NCBI RefSeq assembly: GCF_031846275.1
Contig: NZ_JAVRIB010000008.1
Coordinates: 107,920 to 171,919 of the forward strand
Direction of reading: 5' to 3'
DNA from: Spectribacter hydrogenoxidans
GTDB taxonomy: Bacteria; Pseudomonadota; Gammaproteobacteria; Nevskiales; Salinisphaeraceae
Length of the DNA: 64,000 nucleotides
A program made the translations under genes and the position numbers. Within the stretch, counting starts at the first letter, position 1. Each line of letters begins with the position of its first letter. Under the pieces are notes generated by a model. The model ran no database searches. It was not told where the DNA came from and saw only the letters and a program-made list of their open reading frames with translations. Positions 8,738 through 17,102 of this stretch are shown piece by piece.

Positions 8738-8987
8738 CCTCGCCGTAATAATCCTCGTCGCGGGCCAGCAGCCGTCGCAGGCCCTTGGCCGAGAAAACGA
8801 TCACGCAGTAGGCGCCGAAGCCGGCCAGCGCATAGAACCCGAACCAGCCGTCGAAGCCGAAGTAGGGATGCTTGTGATAGACGAACTCGGCGGCGATCAG
8901 CAGCGCGCACAGCCCCCACAGCGCATAGACGATGCCGTTGACGGTGCTGGCCCGTTCCAGCCAGCCGGTTGATGATTGCTTGCTCAT
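8724..8987 (-). CDS. Small two-helix membrane protein inside the Mrp operon
   Basis: An 87-residue protein starting at the ATG at 8987 (MSKQSSTGWLERAS), which overlaps the stop of the upstream D-type subunit by four bases (ATGA). It has two predicted membrane segments (GIVYALWGLCALLIAAEFVY and FGFYALAGFGAYCVIVFSA), a connecting loop HKHPYFGFDG, and an acidic tail DEDYYGEDGDA. I do not recognise a characterised family. Its tight overlaps with flanking antiporter genes make it very likely an accessory subunit of this complex, translated in coupled fashion. Confidence 0.8.
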   Translation of the reverse strand: MSKQSSTGWLERASTVNGIVYALWGLCALLIAAEFVYHKHPYFGFDGWFGFYALAGFGAYCVIVFSAKGLRRLLARDEDYYGEDGDA

Positions 8988-10435
8988 GATCCGGTCACTG
9001 GTGCCAGCAGTTGCAGGATATGCCCGCCCACGAAGAATAGCGCCACGCTGCCCGCGGCGGTGATGCAAAGCGGTACCACGCAGGCAAGCGGCGCTTCCCG
9101 GCGGCCGGTCGGCAGGTCATGGCCGGGGCGGAAGAACGCCCGGGCCGGGATATCCAGCAGATACACGATATTCAGCAGCGAGCTGATCGCCAGCACCGCA
9201 ATCATCAGCAACTGGCCGGCGTCGGCTGCGCCGGCCATCAGCGCCCATTTGCTCCAGGCCCCGCCCAGGGGCGGCAGGCCGATGATGGACAGCGATGCCA
9301 CCAGAAAGGCGCCGAAGGTGAAGGGCATTACCCGGCCCAGACCGTCCAGTTCGCTGACCCGGGTGCGATGCACCGCGGTGTAGATGGCGCCGGCGCAGAA
9401 GAACAGCGTGATCTTGCCGAAGGCGTGCATCACGATGTGGGTGGCGCCGCCGGCAATCGCCATGCCGTTGGCCAGGGTGGCGCCGAGCACGATGTAGGCC
9501 AGCTGGCCGATGGTGGAGTAGGCCAGCCGTGCCTTGAGATTGTCGCGGGTCAGGGCGACCACCGAGGCGGCCAGAATGGTAAAGGCGGCGATCCACATCA
9601 TCGGGACGGTGATATCGCCCGCCGCAGCAAAGTCGATGCCGAACACGTAGACGGTGACCTTGAGCACCGCGAATACTCCGGCCTTGACCACCGCCACCGC
9701 ATGCAGCAGCGCGGATACCGGCGTCGGGGCCACCATTGCGGCCGGCAGCCAGCGGTGGAACGGCATCAGCGCCGCCTTGCCGGTGCCGAACAGGTACAGC
9801 GCGAACAGGCCCGTGGCGGCCATCGGTGTGATATGGCCCTGAAGAATTCCGCCGGGGGTGAAATCCAGCGTGCCCGCCACCACCCAGGTAATGATGATGG
9901 CCGGCAGCAGCAGGCCGATGGACGTGGTCAGCAGGACGCCGAGATAAGTGCGTCCCCCGGCCCGGGCGTCATCATTGCCCTTGTGCGCCACCAGCGGATA
10001 GGTGGACAGGGTGAGCATTTCGTAGAACAGGAACAGCGTCAGCAGATTGCCGGCCAGGGCAATGCCCATGGCCGCTGCCAATGCCAGGGCGAAGCAGGCG
10101 AAGAACCGGGTCTGGTTGTGCTCGTCATTACCCCGCATGTAGCCGATGGCGTAGATCGCGGTGACGATCCACAGCCCGGAAGCGACCAGCGCGAACAGCA
10201 GTCCCAGCGGTTCCAGCACCAGGCTCAGCGACAGACCCGGCAGGATCTGGATCAGCGTGACCGCTGGACGCGCCCCCTCGAGGACCGGCCCCAGCCAGCT
10301 GCTTACGGCCGCAAACAGCAGCAGGGCGGTGGCCACGCTCAGGCCGTCGCGCAGGTTGGGCCAGCGGCCCAGGGCGATCACTCCGAGCGCGCCGGCGGCG
10401 GGCAACGCCATTAGCCATGGCAGAGCGATGGTCAT
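8984..10435 (-). CDS. Mrp-type Na+/H+ antiporter, second D-type subunit
   Basis: A 483-residue polytopic protein of the MrpD/NuoN family. Conserved features: NLLTLFLFYEMLTLSTYPLV (TM5 glutamate), GTGKAALMPFHRWLPAAMVAPTPVSALLHAVAVVKAG (TM7/TM8 lysines, here two segments of a longer stretch), and LTRDNLKARLAYSTIGQLAYI. Fourteen or so hydrophobic segments fill the protein. The start ATG overlaps the preceding D subunit stop by four bases (ATGA at 10432-10435). It probably forms one of the ion-conducting channels of the complex. Confidence 0.9.
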   Translation of the reverse strand: MTIALPWLMALPAAGALGVIALGRWPNLRDGLSVATALLLFAAVSSWLGPVLEGARPAVTLIQILPGLSLSLVLEPLGLLFALVASGLWIVTAIYAIGYMRGNDEHNQTRFFACFALALAAAMGIALAGNLLTLFLFYEMLTLSTYPLVAHKGNDDARAGGRTYLGVLLTTSIGLLLPAIIITWVVAGTLDFTPGGILQGHITPMAATGLFALYLFGTGKAALMPFHRWLPAAMVAPTPVSALLHAVAVVKAGVFAVLKVTVYVFGIDFAAAGDITVPMMWIAAFTILAASVVALTRDNLKARLAYSTIGQLAYIVLGATLANGMAIAGGATHIVMHAFGKITLFFCAGAIYTAVHRTRVSELDGLGRVMPFTFGAFLVASLSIIGLPPLGGAWSKWALMAGAADAGQLLMIAVLAISSLLNIVYLLDIPARAFFRPGHDLPTGRREAPLACVVPLCITAAGSVALFFVGGHILQLLAPVTGS

Positions 10436-11922
10436 GTGCCGCCTCCGGTCAGTCCGGTGGCCGCCGAACGGGCCACATCAACGATCGGGGTGCTGTACAA
10501 CCCCAGGCCGATGTTGACCAGTACCAGGGTCCAGGTGGCGGCCAGCATGGCCGCGGGTGCCTCTCTTGGCGCCGGCACGTTGTCCGGCGCCGGGCGCAAG
10601 TAAAGCAGCTCAGCCACCCGGCCGATGTAGATCACCGCCATCAGCGAACTGATCAGTACCGCGGCGGCCAGCCAGCCCTGCTGGGCGTCGAACAGCGCGG
10701 CCAGCAGATACCACTTGCTGATGAAACCGGCGGTGGCCGGTACCCCGATCAGCCCGAGGCCCGCGGCAACAAACGCGGCCGAGGTCCACGGCATGGCGCG
10801 GGCGGCACCGGCCAGCGATGCCAGGTCGCTGCGGCGCAGCCGCCAGAACAGGGCGCCCGCTGCGCAGAACAGCGCCCCCTTGATTACGCTGTGGTTGAGC
10901 ATGTGCAGGACCGCGGCGGTCAGCCCCTCGGGCGTGGCCAGCGCGATTCCCAGTACGATGTAGCCGATCTGGGCCACGCTCGACCAGGCCAGCAGCCGCT
11001 TGACGTCGCTGGCGAAGATGGCGGCCAGTGATCCGTACAGCATCGCCGCCACCGCCAGCAGCGCGAGAATCTCGCCCAGCGGGAGCTGTCCGAAGGCGTA
11101 GGTAGCGCCGAATACGGTATAGATGAAGCGGATCAGCACGTAGGCCGCCACCTTGGTCGCGGTGGCCGCCAGGAACGCGCTGACCGCCGACGGCGCGTAG
11201 GCGTAGCCGTCCGGCAGCCAGGCATGCAGCGGAAACAGCGCCAGCTTGATACTGGCCCCTACCACGATGAAGGCCAGCCCCGCCTCCACCGTGCGGGTGT
11301 CGGCCACGGCCGGCAGCCGCTCGGCCAGATCAGCCATGTTGAGCGTGCCGGTCATGATGTAGAGCAGACCGATGCCGATCAGCAGGAAGGTTCCCCCGAT
11401 GGTGCCCATCACCAGATACTGGAAGGCGGCCAGAAGGGCGCGGCGTTTGGTGCCCAGCGCGATCAGCGCATAGGACGACAGCGACGAGATTTCCAGGAAC
11501 ACGAACAGGTTGAACGCATCCCCGGTGATGGTGATGCCGAGAAGACCACACAGGGTCAGCAGCATCAGCGCATAGAACAGATAGGCCCGCTCCGCCGGCA
11601 GTTCCGCAGTCACGCTGGCCCGGGTGTATGGCCCGAGCACGGCGGCAATGCCCGATACCAGCACCAGAACGAAGGCGTTGAGCGTGTCGATACGCAGCTC
11701 GATCCCCACCGGCGGCGCCCAGCCGCCCATGGCGTAGGAGATCGGGATTCCCACATGCACCTGGACCAGCAGCAGCAGGCTGATGCCGAATACCGCCAGA
11801 CTCACGGCGCAGTAGGTCAGCCAGGCCAGGGTGGCGTGCCGCAGCAGCACGCACAGCGGGGCCGCCAGCAGCGGCAGAATCACCGGCAGCGCCGGCAGCT
11901 GGGCAAAGAAGTGCGCGATCAT
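10432..11922 (-). CDS. mrpD: Mrp-type Na+/H+ antiporter subunit D
   Basis: A 496-residue membrane protein, the closest of the three to classical MrpD/MnhD. The TM5 glutamate is in FNLFVFLEISSLSSYALIA; lysines in TM7 and TM8 are in ASIKLALFPLHAWLPDGY and AFLAATATKVAAY; the half-helix region has FASDVKRLLAWSSVAQIGY and LNHSVIKGALFCAAG. It follows MrpC in the operon with a four-base overlap, which is the conserved C-D order. It would exchange cytoplasmic Na+ for external H+ as part of the complex in the inner membrane. Confidence 0.92.
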   Translation of the reverse strand: MIAHFFAQLPALPVILPLLAAPLCVLLRHATLAWLTYCAVSLAVFGISLLLLVQVHVGIPISYAMGGWAPPVGIELRIDTLNAFVLVLVSGIAAVLGPYTRASVTAELPAERAYLFYALMLLTLCGLLGITITGDAFNLFVFLEISSLSSYALIALGTKRRALLAAFQYLVMGTIGGTFLLIGIGLLYIMTGTLNMADLAERLPAVADTRTVEAGLAFIVVGASIKLALFPLHAWLPDGYAYAPSAVSAFLAATATKVAAYVLIRFIYTVFGATYAFGQLPLGEILALLAVAAMLYGSLAAIFASDVKRLLAWSSVAQIGYIVLGIALATPEGLTAAVLHMLNHSVIKGALFCAAGALFWRLRRSDLASLAGAARAMPWTSAAFVAAGLGLIGVPATAGFISKWYLLAALFDAQQGWLAAAVLISSLMAVIYIGRVAELLYLRPAPDNVPAPREAPAAMLAATWTLVLVNIGLGLYSTPIVDVARSAATGLTGGGT

Positions 11923-12308
11923 GCGTGGTCGCGGTGTTCGTCCGCCGGCCCGTCACCGGTATCGCAGGCGGCAATAATCTCGCTCTCGTCGAGACTGTCG
12001 TAGGCTTCGTGAATGCGCACCACCAGCGCCAGTCCCAGCGCGGTGGTGGCTACTCCCACCACGATGGCGGTGAGGATGAGCACATGCGGCAGCGGATGCG
12101 CATAGGGCGCGTCGACATTCCCCAAAATAGGCGCGGTGGCGCCGTCAATGGCGCCGGCGCTGATGTACATGATGAATACCGAGGTCTGGAACAGGTTCAG
12201 ACCGATGAGCTTCTTCATCAGGTTGTCGTGACCGATGACGATATAGAACCCGATCATCATCAGCAGGACCACGATCCAGTAATTGTAGAGCCCGAGAAAA
12301 GTACTCAT
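11919..12308 (-). CDS. mrpC: Mrp-type Na+/H+ antiporter subunit C
   Basis: A 129-residue NuoK-like subunit with three membrane helices. Diagnostic segments are IGLNLFQTSVFIMYIS and HPLPHVLILTAIVVGVATTALGLAL (given here as one region at about residues 72-96), shared by MnhC/MrpC and NuoK. The hydrophilic C-terminus (EAYDSLDESEII) is usual. It overlaps MrpB and MrpD by four bases each, so translation is coupled through the operon. Confidence 0.92.
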   Translation of the reverse strand: MSTFLGLYNYWIVVLLMMIGFYIVIGHDNLMKKLIGLNLFQTSVFIMYISAGAIDGATAPILGNVDAPYAHPLPHVLILTAIVVGVATTALGLALVVRIHEAYDSLDESEIIAACDTGDGPADEHRDHA

Positions 12309-12742
12309 TCGACCGTGCCCTCCCGGCGCCGGCCACGTCCGGCGAACACGAAGAAGATGCCGATCATGCCGCCGGTTACGGTGACACCCACGCCCAGCTC
12401 CACCAGGATGATGCCGAGATGCTGGCCGTGCGCCGGTTTGTGGGCGAGCACGTTATAGTCGAGAAAGTCCCCGCCCAGCAGCATGCAGGCCACGCCGGTG
12501 CCGGCGTAGATCAGCACCCCGCCCGAGATCAGCGCGCGTACCGCCCAGGGCGGGATCACGCGGCGGGCCTCGTCGAGCCCGAAAATCAGCGTGTAGAGAA
12601 TGATGCCGGCCGCGAAGATCACGCCGGCCTGAAAACCGCCGCCGGGGCCGTATTCCCCGTGGAACTGCACGTAAAGTGCGAACAGCAGGATGAAGGGAAT
12701 GGTCAGCTTGGCGACCACCCGCAGGATGGTGTGCTCGGTCAT
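12305..12742 (-). CDS. mrpB: Mrp-type Na+/H+ antiporter subunit B (MnhB domain)
   Basis: A 145-residue MnhB-domain protein: HTILRVVAKLTIPFILLFAL, then FHGEYGPGGGFQAGVIFA, the family signature, then GTGVACMLLGGDFLDYN and LVELGVGVTVTGGMIGIFF. Four membrane helices are expected. It overlaps the preceding A-like gene and MrpC by four bases each. In the complex MrpB packs against the A-subunit C-terminal region. Confidence 0.92.
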   Translation of the reverse strand: MTEHTILRVVAKLTIPFILLFALYVQFHGEYGPGGGFQAGVIFAAGIILYTLIFGLDEARRVIPPWAVRALISGGVLIYAGTGVACMLLGGDFLDYNVLAHKPAHGQHLGIILVELGVGVTVTGGMIGIFFVFAGRGRRREGTVE

Positions 12743-13278
12743 CGCCGGCGCCTCCGGGCGGTGCCCAGCAACACGAACACGCCGATTCCGGCGGTGAAGA
12801 TCACCGTGACCTCGCCGAGGGTGTCATAGCCGCGATAGCTGGCGAGCACCGACGTCACGGCGTTCGGGATGTGGATTTCCTTTTCGCTGGCTTCCAGGTA
12901 ATGCGCGCGCAGCGGGTGCTGCTGGACCGGCGTGTCGGGCTGGCCAAAATGCGGCATATCCAGGGTGGCGTAGACCAGCGCCGCGCCGGTAACGCCGGTC
13001 ACCAGCAGCGCCTGGGCCGTGCGCATCTTGGTGACGGTTTTCTCGCGACCACGGGTCAGGGCAAGGGCCCCCAGCATCAGCACGGTGGTAATGCCGGCAC
13101 CCACGGACGCCTCGGTAAATGCCACGTCCACGGCATCCAGCGCCATGAAGACACTGGCCGACAGCAGGCTGAACAGCCCGGTGAGCATGGCCGCGGCGAA
13201 CAGGTTTCGCAGGCGGGCGATCGCCAGGCCGGTGACCGCCAGCAGGGTGAGCAGGGCCAGGGTGAGGGCTTCGATCAT
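12739..13278 (-). CDS. Short MrpA C-terminal-like subunit (DUF4040 plus MbhE-like domain)
   Basis: A 179-residue protein that corresponds to the C-terminal part of MrpA, not to the full 800-residue subunit. The first half (LTLLAVTGLAIARLRNLFAA, AFTEASVGAGITTVLML) is the DUF4040/MbhD region; the second half has NAVTSVLASYRGYDTLGEV, the MbhE/MrpA end signature. Six hydrophobic segments are visible. I chose ATG 13278; a GTG at 13290 has a better spaced GGAGG and would overlap mrpG by eight bases. The missing MrpA antiporter domain may be replaced by one of the extra D-type subunits. Confidence 0.85.
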   Translation of the reverse strand: MIEALTLALLTLLAVTGLAIARLRNLFAAAMLTGLFSLLSASVFMALDAVDVAFTEASVGAGITTVLMLGALALTRGREKTVTKMRTAQALLVTGVTGAALVYATLDMPHFGQPDTPVQQHPLRAHYLEASEKEIHIPNAVTSVLASYRGYDTLGEVTVIFTAGIGVFVLLGTARRRRR

Positions 13279-13282
13279 CAGG

Positions 13283-13600
13283 TTATCCACGTCGCCCCCC
13301 TCCCAGAATCGGCTTGATGCCGTCCTGGATCGCCGCATTGGCCAGGGCGTTGGCGGCAGTGGGGCTGGTCAGCAGCAGGAACAGCCCCACCAGCAGCAGT
13401 TTTACCGCGATCAGCCAGTGCGGCGCCTGCAGCAGCAGCCCGCCGATGATCAGGATCATGCCGCCGGTGTCGGTGACCGAGGCAGCGTGCATTCGGGTAT
13501 AGACATCCGGCAGTCGCAGCATGCCGACGCCGCCGATCACGGCTACCACCGCGCCGCTCAGCAGGAGCAGCCAGCTGGCGATATCCAGGAGCAGCGCCAT
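13283..13600 (-). CDS. mrpG: Mrp-type Na+/H+ antiporter subunit G
   Basis: A 105-residue MnhG/PhaG family protein with three membrane helices. The signature is IGGVGMLRLPDVYTRMHAAS followed by TDTGGMILIIGG and SPTAANALANAA. The ATG at 13600 overlaps the mrpF stop by one base (TAATG). MrpE, F and G form the part of the complex associated with Na+ exit in known Mrp structures. Confidence 0.93.
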   Translation of the reverse strand: MALLLDIASWLLLLSGAVVAVIGGVGMLRLPDVYTRMHAASVTDTGGMILIIGGLLLQAPHWLIAVKLLLVGLFLLLTSPTAANALANAAIQDGIKPILGGGRRG

Positions 13601-13887
13601 TACACGTCGCCATCCGGGTGATCGGACTCGCCCCAGCCCAGATCGCCGTACTGCATGAACTTGAGCACCGCCACGGTACCGATGAAGTTGATCAGCGCGT
13701 ACACCAGCGCGACGTCGAGAAACTCGGGGCGACCGTCCAGGAAACCAAGCACCGCGATCAGCAGCACGGTTTTGGTGCCGAACACGTTCACCGCCAGGAT
13801 GCGGTCGTATACCGTGGGACCCAGCAACGCCCGGATCAGCAGCAACAGCATGGTGACCGCGACCCCGGCCATGGCGGCAGCGAACAT
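13600..13887 (-). CDS. mrpF: Mrp-type Na+/H+ antiporter subunit F
   Basis: A 95-residue MnhF/PhaF (antiporter) subunit with three helices. Typical segments: RALLGPTVYDRILAVNVFGT, then LIAVLGFLDGRPEFLDVALV and ALINFIGTVAVLKFM. The start at 13887 shares one base with the mrpE stop (TGATG). The order E-F-G upstream of the A/B/C/D genes is the arrangement found in split Mrp operons and in archaeal Mbh/Mbs complexes. Confidence 0.92.
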   Translation of the reverse strand: MFAAAMAGVAVTMLLLLIRALLGPTVYDRILAVNVFGTKTVLLIAVLGFLDGRPEFLDVALVYALINFIGTVAVLKFMQYGDLGWGESDHPDGDV

Positions 13888-14381
13888 CAGCGGTGGTACC
13901 CCGGCTCTCGGGCCTCCAGGGCACGCACCCGCTGATCCATCTCGCCGCCGTTGAGTTCGGCTGCGCCCTCGGCGGAGATGGCGTGCACGGTAATCGTGTC
14001 GCGCCGGGCGTCCACTGACACGGTGCCCGGCGTGAGGGTGATGGAATTGGCCAGGATCGCCTGCGCCAGTTCCGTTCGGCCGGACACCTGCACGGTCGCC
14101 ATGGTGGGTGAGAGGGCGTCGCGGCCGCCGATTACCCGCCGGATGACATCGATATTCGAGCGCGCGATCTGCGCCATCAGCCATAGCCAGTATCCGGGCA
14201 GATGGCGCATCAGATAGAGCGGCTGGGTTTCTGCGTCCACTGTGCCCATCCGACGAGCCAGCCAGAGCACCAGCAGACAGCTGGCCGCGCCGAAGCCCAG
14301 CAGCAGAGCGGAATAATGGCCGGACAACAGCAGCCAGAGGACCACCAGAACCGCGCCGAGACTGACACTGTATCGCTGCAT
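13887..14381 (-). CDS. mrpE: Mrp-type Na+/H+ antiporter subunit E
   Basis: A 164-residue MnhE-family protein, first gene of the leftward operon. Two N-terminal membrane segments are followed by the conserved YWLWLMAQIARSNIDVIRRV and the cytoplasmic ILANSITLTPGTVSVD, the hallmark of MrpE. I start at ATG 14381 (MQRYSVSLG); an ATG 33 bases upstream would add a charged stretch unlike the family. All ten genes from here to 7037 overlap or abut, so they form one transcript. Confidence 0.9.
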   Translation of the reverse strand: MQRYSVSLGAVLVVLWLLLSGHYSALLLGFGAASCLLVLWLARRMGTVDAETQPLYLMRHLPGYWLWLMAQIARSNIDVIRRVIGGRDALSPTMATVQVSGRTELAQAILANSITLTPGTVSVDARRDTITVHAISAEGAAELNGGEMDQRVRALEAREPGYHR

Positions 14382-14462
14382 GATGCCGGCGTGACGCCGC
14401 TCCCCCGGATGCATCGCAAGCCCGCGACTGTAGCCAGCAGGCCGGAGCGCGTCAACGCGGTG

Positions 14463-15170
14463 TCAGCGTCGCGTCAGATGCCGGCGATGTGCTTGGGCAA
14501 ACCACACGATGAGGGCACTGGCCGCCATCAGTGCGGCCGACACCAGTAGCTGGGTTTCGTTGAACAGGTTGGCCGGCCGGAAGTCATCGAAATTGGCGGT
14601 GAAGGCCTCGAATTCCACCGAGGCGCCGAAGCTCACGAACGTCAGCATCGGTGGCAGCAGCCCGATCAGCGTACCCAACGCGAAGCCCGGCCAGGGTACA
14701 CGCAGCAGCCCGCAGCCGAAGTTGACCAGATCGAAGGGCAGGTAGCTGGCCCGCAGCGTCAGTACGGTCGGAAAGGCATGCATCCGTAGCGCTCGCCGTA
14801 GGGGGGCGAGTCGCTGTTGTGCTTCGTCCGAATCGGGGTTGCTGGTGCCGAAGAACCGCGCGATGCCGTAAGCGGTATGGGCCGAGAGGTTCTCGCCGAA
14901 CAGCGTTGCCACCAGCCCGATCCAGAAGCCGAACAGACTGCCCGCGGCGATGGTCAGGAACATGGCGGGAAAGAAGGTGAATGCCCGCAGGGTGTAGATC
15001 ACGATGAACACCAGTGGTGCCAGCGGGTGCGTGGACACCACCTGGTGGACGGCTACCAGGATCTGGGGGGTGGACAAACCCCGGGACCAGCCCCAAGCCA
15101 GGCCGGCAGTCAGTGCCAGCAGCCAGACCAGTCCGACGATCCATTTCGTCCGGGTGGGGATGCCGATCAT
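14463..15170 (-). CDS. TVP38/TMEM64 (VTT domain) membrane protein
   Basis: A 235-residue inner membrane protein of the TVP38/DedA-related VTT family. The core is YTLRAFTFFPAMFLTIAAGS, FGFWIGLVATLFGENLSAHTAY (a long helix region), and ASYLPFDLVNFGCGLLRVPW, with the characteristic R-x-x-FPA/F-x-x-x-FG elements. Five to six helices are expected. Function in bacteria is unsettled; related DedA proteins transport lipid carriers. The start overlaps the stop of the ArsR-methyltransferase gene by four bases, so the two are co-expressed. Confidence 0.87.
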   Translation of the reverse strand: MIGIPTRTKWIVGLVWLLALTAGLAWGWSRGLSTPQILVAVHQVVSTHPLAPLVFIVIYTLRAFTFFPAMFLTIAAGSLFGFWIGLVATLFGENLSAHTAYGIARFFGTSNPDSDEAQQRLAPLRRALRMHAFPTVLTLRASYLPFDLVNFGCGLLRVPWPGFALGTLIGLLPPMLTFVSFGASVEFEAFTANFDDFRPANLFNETQLLVSAALMAASALIVWFAQAHRRHLTRR

Positions 15171-16102
15171 GCGGGCTTGGCGGCGATCAGGGTCAACACT
15201 TCGAAGTATGGCGGACGCGCCTCGCGGGAACTGAGATCACAATAACGCACGGTCAGGCCGGCCTCGGCGGCCCAGTCCAGCAGCGCAACGCGCGAGAATC
15301 CCAGATTGACATGATCATAGGCGGCCACCGTAGCCCCGTGTTCGTGTTCAGCCAGGGTAGCCAGCACCAGATCACCGCCCGGTCGCAGTACCCGAGCGGC
15401 CTCGGCGATCACCCGCTCGGGTTGATCGGTGAAGGTCAGCGCGTGCATCAGGAACACCTGATCGTACGAGGCATCGCCCATCGACAGGTCGTGCATGTCG
15501 CCCAGTTTGAAGTGGACGTTCGTGCGTTGTGCCAGCCGGCGCCGGGCCGCGGCGAGCACGGTGCGGCTGTAATCCAGGCAGGTCACCGAGTGGGCCTGAT
15601 TGCCGAGCAGTTCCGCCAGTACCCCGTCGCCCGAGGCCACGTCCAGTACGTCACCCAGCGTGAGCAGCCCGATCAGGGCCCGTGTGGTGGCCTCCCAGGT
15701 GCGTCCGGGAGAGTACTGACGCTCCATGCTGCCGGCCGCCGATTCGGCCCAGGACGGGCGGACCTGGCGACGGCGCGCGATCTCCCGGGCCTGTTCCCGG
15801 TCCTGATGCAGCCTGCTGTCGTCGATATTCTCCGCCAGGACCTGCCATAGCTGCCGCGCCCGGTCGTCGAAGGAGGCAGGGTCCACTGTCAGCAGTGCCC
15901 GCGTGCGCTGGCCGTATTCCTTGACCAGCCCGCCGCGGCGCAGGCGACCGAGATGGGTGGAAACGCGGCTCTGTGACAGGCCGGTGACGGCGGTGAGCTC
16001 GGCCACCGTCAGCGGTTCCGCTTCCAGGATCAGCAACAGCCGCAGGCGAGTGGGCTCACCGATGAGACGGAGCAGCTGGGAACCGTGTTCGAGATCGAGC
16101 AA
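15167..16102 (-). CDS. ArsR-family regulator fused to a SAM-dependent methyltransferase domain
   Basis: A 311-residue two-domain protein. Residues about 1-90 form an ArsR winged helix (LLRLIGEPTRLRLLLILEAE, then LTAVTGLSQSRVSTHLGRLR). Residues about 130-311 are a class I methyltransferase: VLDVASGDGVLAELLG (motif I), KLGDMHDLSM (motif II), VLRPGGDLVLATLAEHEH (motif V). No ArsR metal-binding cysteine pair (CxC) is present. Fusions of this type include SahR, a regulator of the methionine/SAM cycle that senses S-adenosylhomocysteine; this one could be of that kind, but no methionine-cycle gene lies nearby. The start is a TTG at 16102. Next gene: TVP38-type protein. Confidence 0.88.
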   Translation of the reverse strand: MLDLEHGSQLLRLIGEPTRLRLLLILEAEPLTVAELTAVTGLSQSRVSTHLGRLRRGGLVKEYGQRTRALLTVDPASFDDRARQLWQVLAENIDDSRLHQDREQAREIARRRQVRPSWAESAAGSMERQYSPGRTWEATTRALIGLLTLGDVLDVASGDGVLAELLGNQAHSVTCLDYSRTVLAAARRRLAQRTNVHFKLGDMHDLSMGDASYDQVFLMHALTFTDQPERVIAEAARVLRPGGDLVLATLAEHEHGATVAAYDHVNLGFSRVALLDWAAEAGLTVRYCDLSSREARPPYFEVLTLIAAKPA

Positions 16103-16130
16103 TGGTGTCAGGGTGGTAGTCAGTCAGGAA

Positions 16131-16160
16131 CAAAACGGGCCGCCTCGCGAGGCGGCCCGT
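16131..16160 (-). terminator. Rho-independent terminator of the phasin gene
   Basis: A perfect 26-base palindrome at 16135-16160 (stem of 13, core GCCTCGCGAGGC). On the minus strand it is followed by TTTTGTT, which fits an intrinsic terminator 28 bases after the phasin stop. Confidence 0.85.
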
Positions 16161-16187
16161 CAGTGAGAACAAGCCGATTTGGTGGTA

Positions 16188-16862
16188 TCAGCTGGTCGAT
16201 TTGGTACCCGAACTGCCGCTTCCGCTCTTGCTCGCCGCGCTGGTCTTGCGGGCGGTCGTCGACTTGCGTGCGGTGGTGGTCTTGCGCGCCGCCGGCTTCC
16301 TGGCCGTGGTGGACCGTTTGGCCGTCGACGGACTCTTGCGGGCGGTGCTGCCAGCCTTGCTTGTCGCGGTGCTGCGCTTGGCGGTGGTGCCGGATTTGCG
16401 GGCGGTCGGCTTCGTCGTCTTCGCGGTGCTGCGGCGGGTGCCGGTCGACTTTGCCGCAGTGGACTTGGCCGTGGTTTTGCCGGTGGCCACCTTCTTCGCC
16501 CCGGTGGCCGCCTGGCCGGTGTCGTTCAGGCTCTTGCGGATTTCCTCGTTGATCTGCTGGCGCGTCTTGTCGAGGATCTGCAGGCTTTCCCGGGCGTTGG
16601 CCAGGATACGATCGATGGTGTCCTGCATCAGCCGTAACTGGGAGGTCGCGATGTCACGCGGGTCGCCGCCCTTGCGCAGCGACTTGATGTTCTTGAGCGC
16701 TTCTTCATAGTGCTTCTTGATGGCATTGAGCTCGTGCTCGGCCAAGCGTTCGATGCCGTCGAAAACCGCCTTGTTGGTCGATGTCATCGCCTTTGTATAG
16801 CTCTTGCGTAGCTTGTCGACTTCCTTGCGAAGCTGCGTCGCGCGACTCTCTTTCTTTGCCAT
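16188..16862 (-). CDS. Phasin-like protein with histone H1-like Lys/Thr/Ala-rich tail (PhaF type)
   Basis: A 224-residue protein, ATG at 16862. Residues about 1-115 are helical with charged coiled-coil character (LRKEVDKLRKSYTKAMTSTN, HELNAIKKHYEEALKNIKSL), as in phasin domains. Residues about 120-224 are a low-complexity tail of repeated KSTAAKS/ARKSTTARK/AKRSTT units, lysine, arginine, alanine, threonine and serine only. This two-part design is that of PhaF/AlgP proteins, which bind PHA granules by the N-terminus and DNA by the tail. A granule or nucleoid role is inferred. It stands next to fadBA, consistent with PHA and acyl-CoA metabolism, but no PHA synthase is in the window. Confidence 0.75.
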   Translation of the reverse strand: MAKKESRATQLRKEVDKLRKSYTKAMTSTNKAVFDGIERLAEHELNAIKKHYEEALKNIKSLRKGGDPRDIATSQLRLMQDTIDRILANARESLQILDKTRQQINEEIRKSLNDTGQAATGAKKVATGKTTAKSTAAKSTGTRRSTAKTTKPTARKSGTTAKRSTATSKAGSTARKSPSTAKRSTTARKPAARKTTTARKSTTARKTSAASKSGSGSSGTKSTS

Positions 16863-17102
16863 CAGCCCTGTCTCCCGGCGTGGTAAGTGCGGATTGAGTG
16901 TAGGCTGGCCCCCGGACGCTGTCAAAAGCCGGTGAAATCAGGCCTTGCAGTGCTCCGCGGTACCAGTTCCGGCCGCGCCAGAGGGGCTGGTATTCGCTGG
17001 AAAAGCTGAATTGGGTGCCGCGTATGCAGGATGCGGGTGCGTCGGTCGGCCATCATTCGGCGTGGGTGCGCTTGCAGGCCGGTATCGCTGGCGGACGCGA
17101 TC

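Noticed and set aside
7517..10414. Long open frames on the plus strand opposite the antiporter genes (up to about 470 codons)
   Set aside because: They are rich in Gly, Gln, His and Arg with no domains, and lie exactly opposite conserved membrane proteins whose overlaps leave no room for another gene. They are by-products of high GC.
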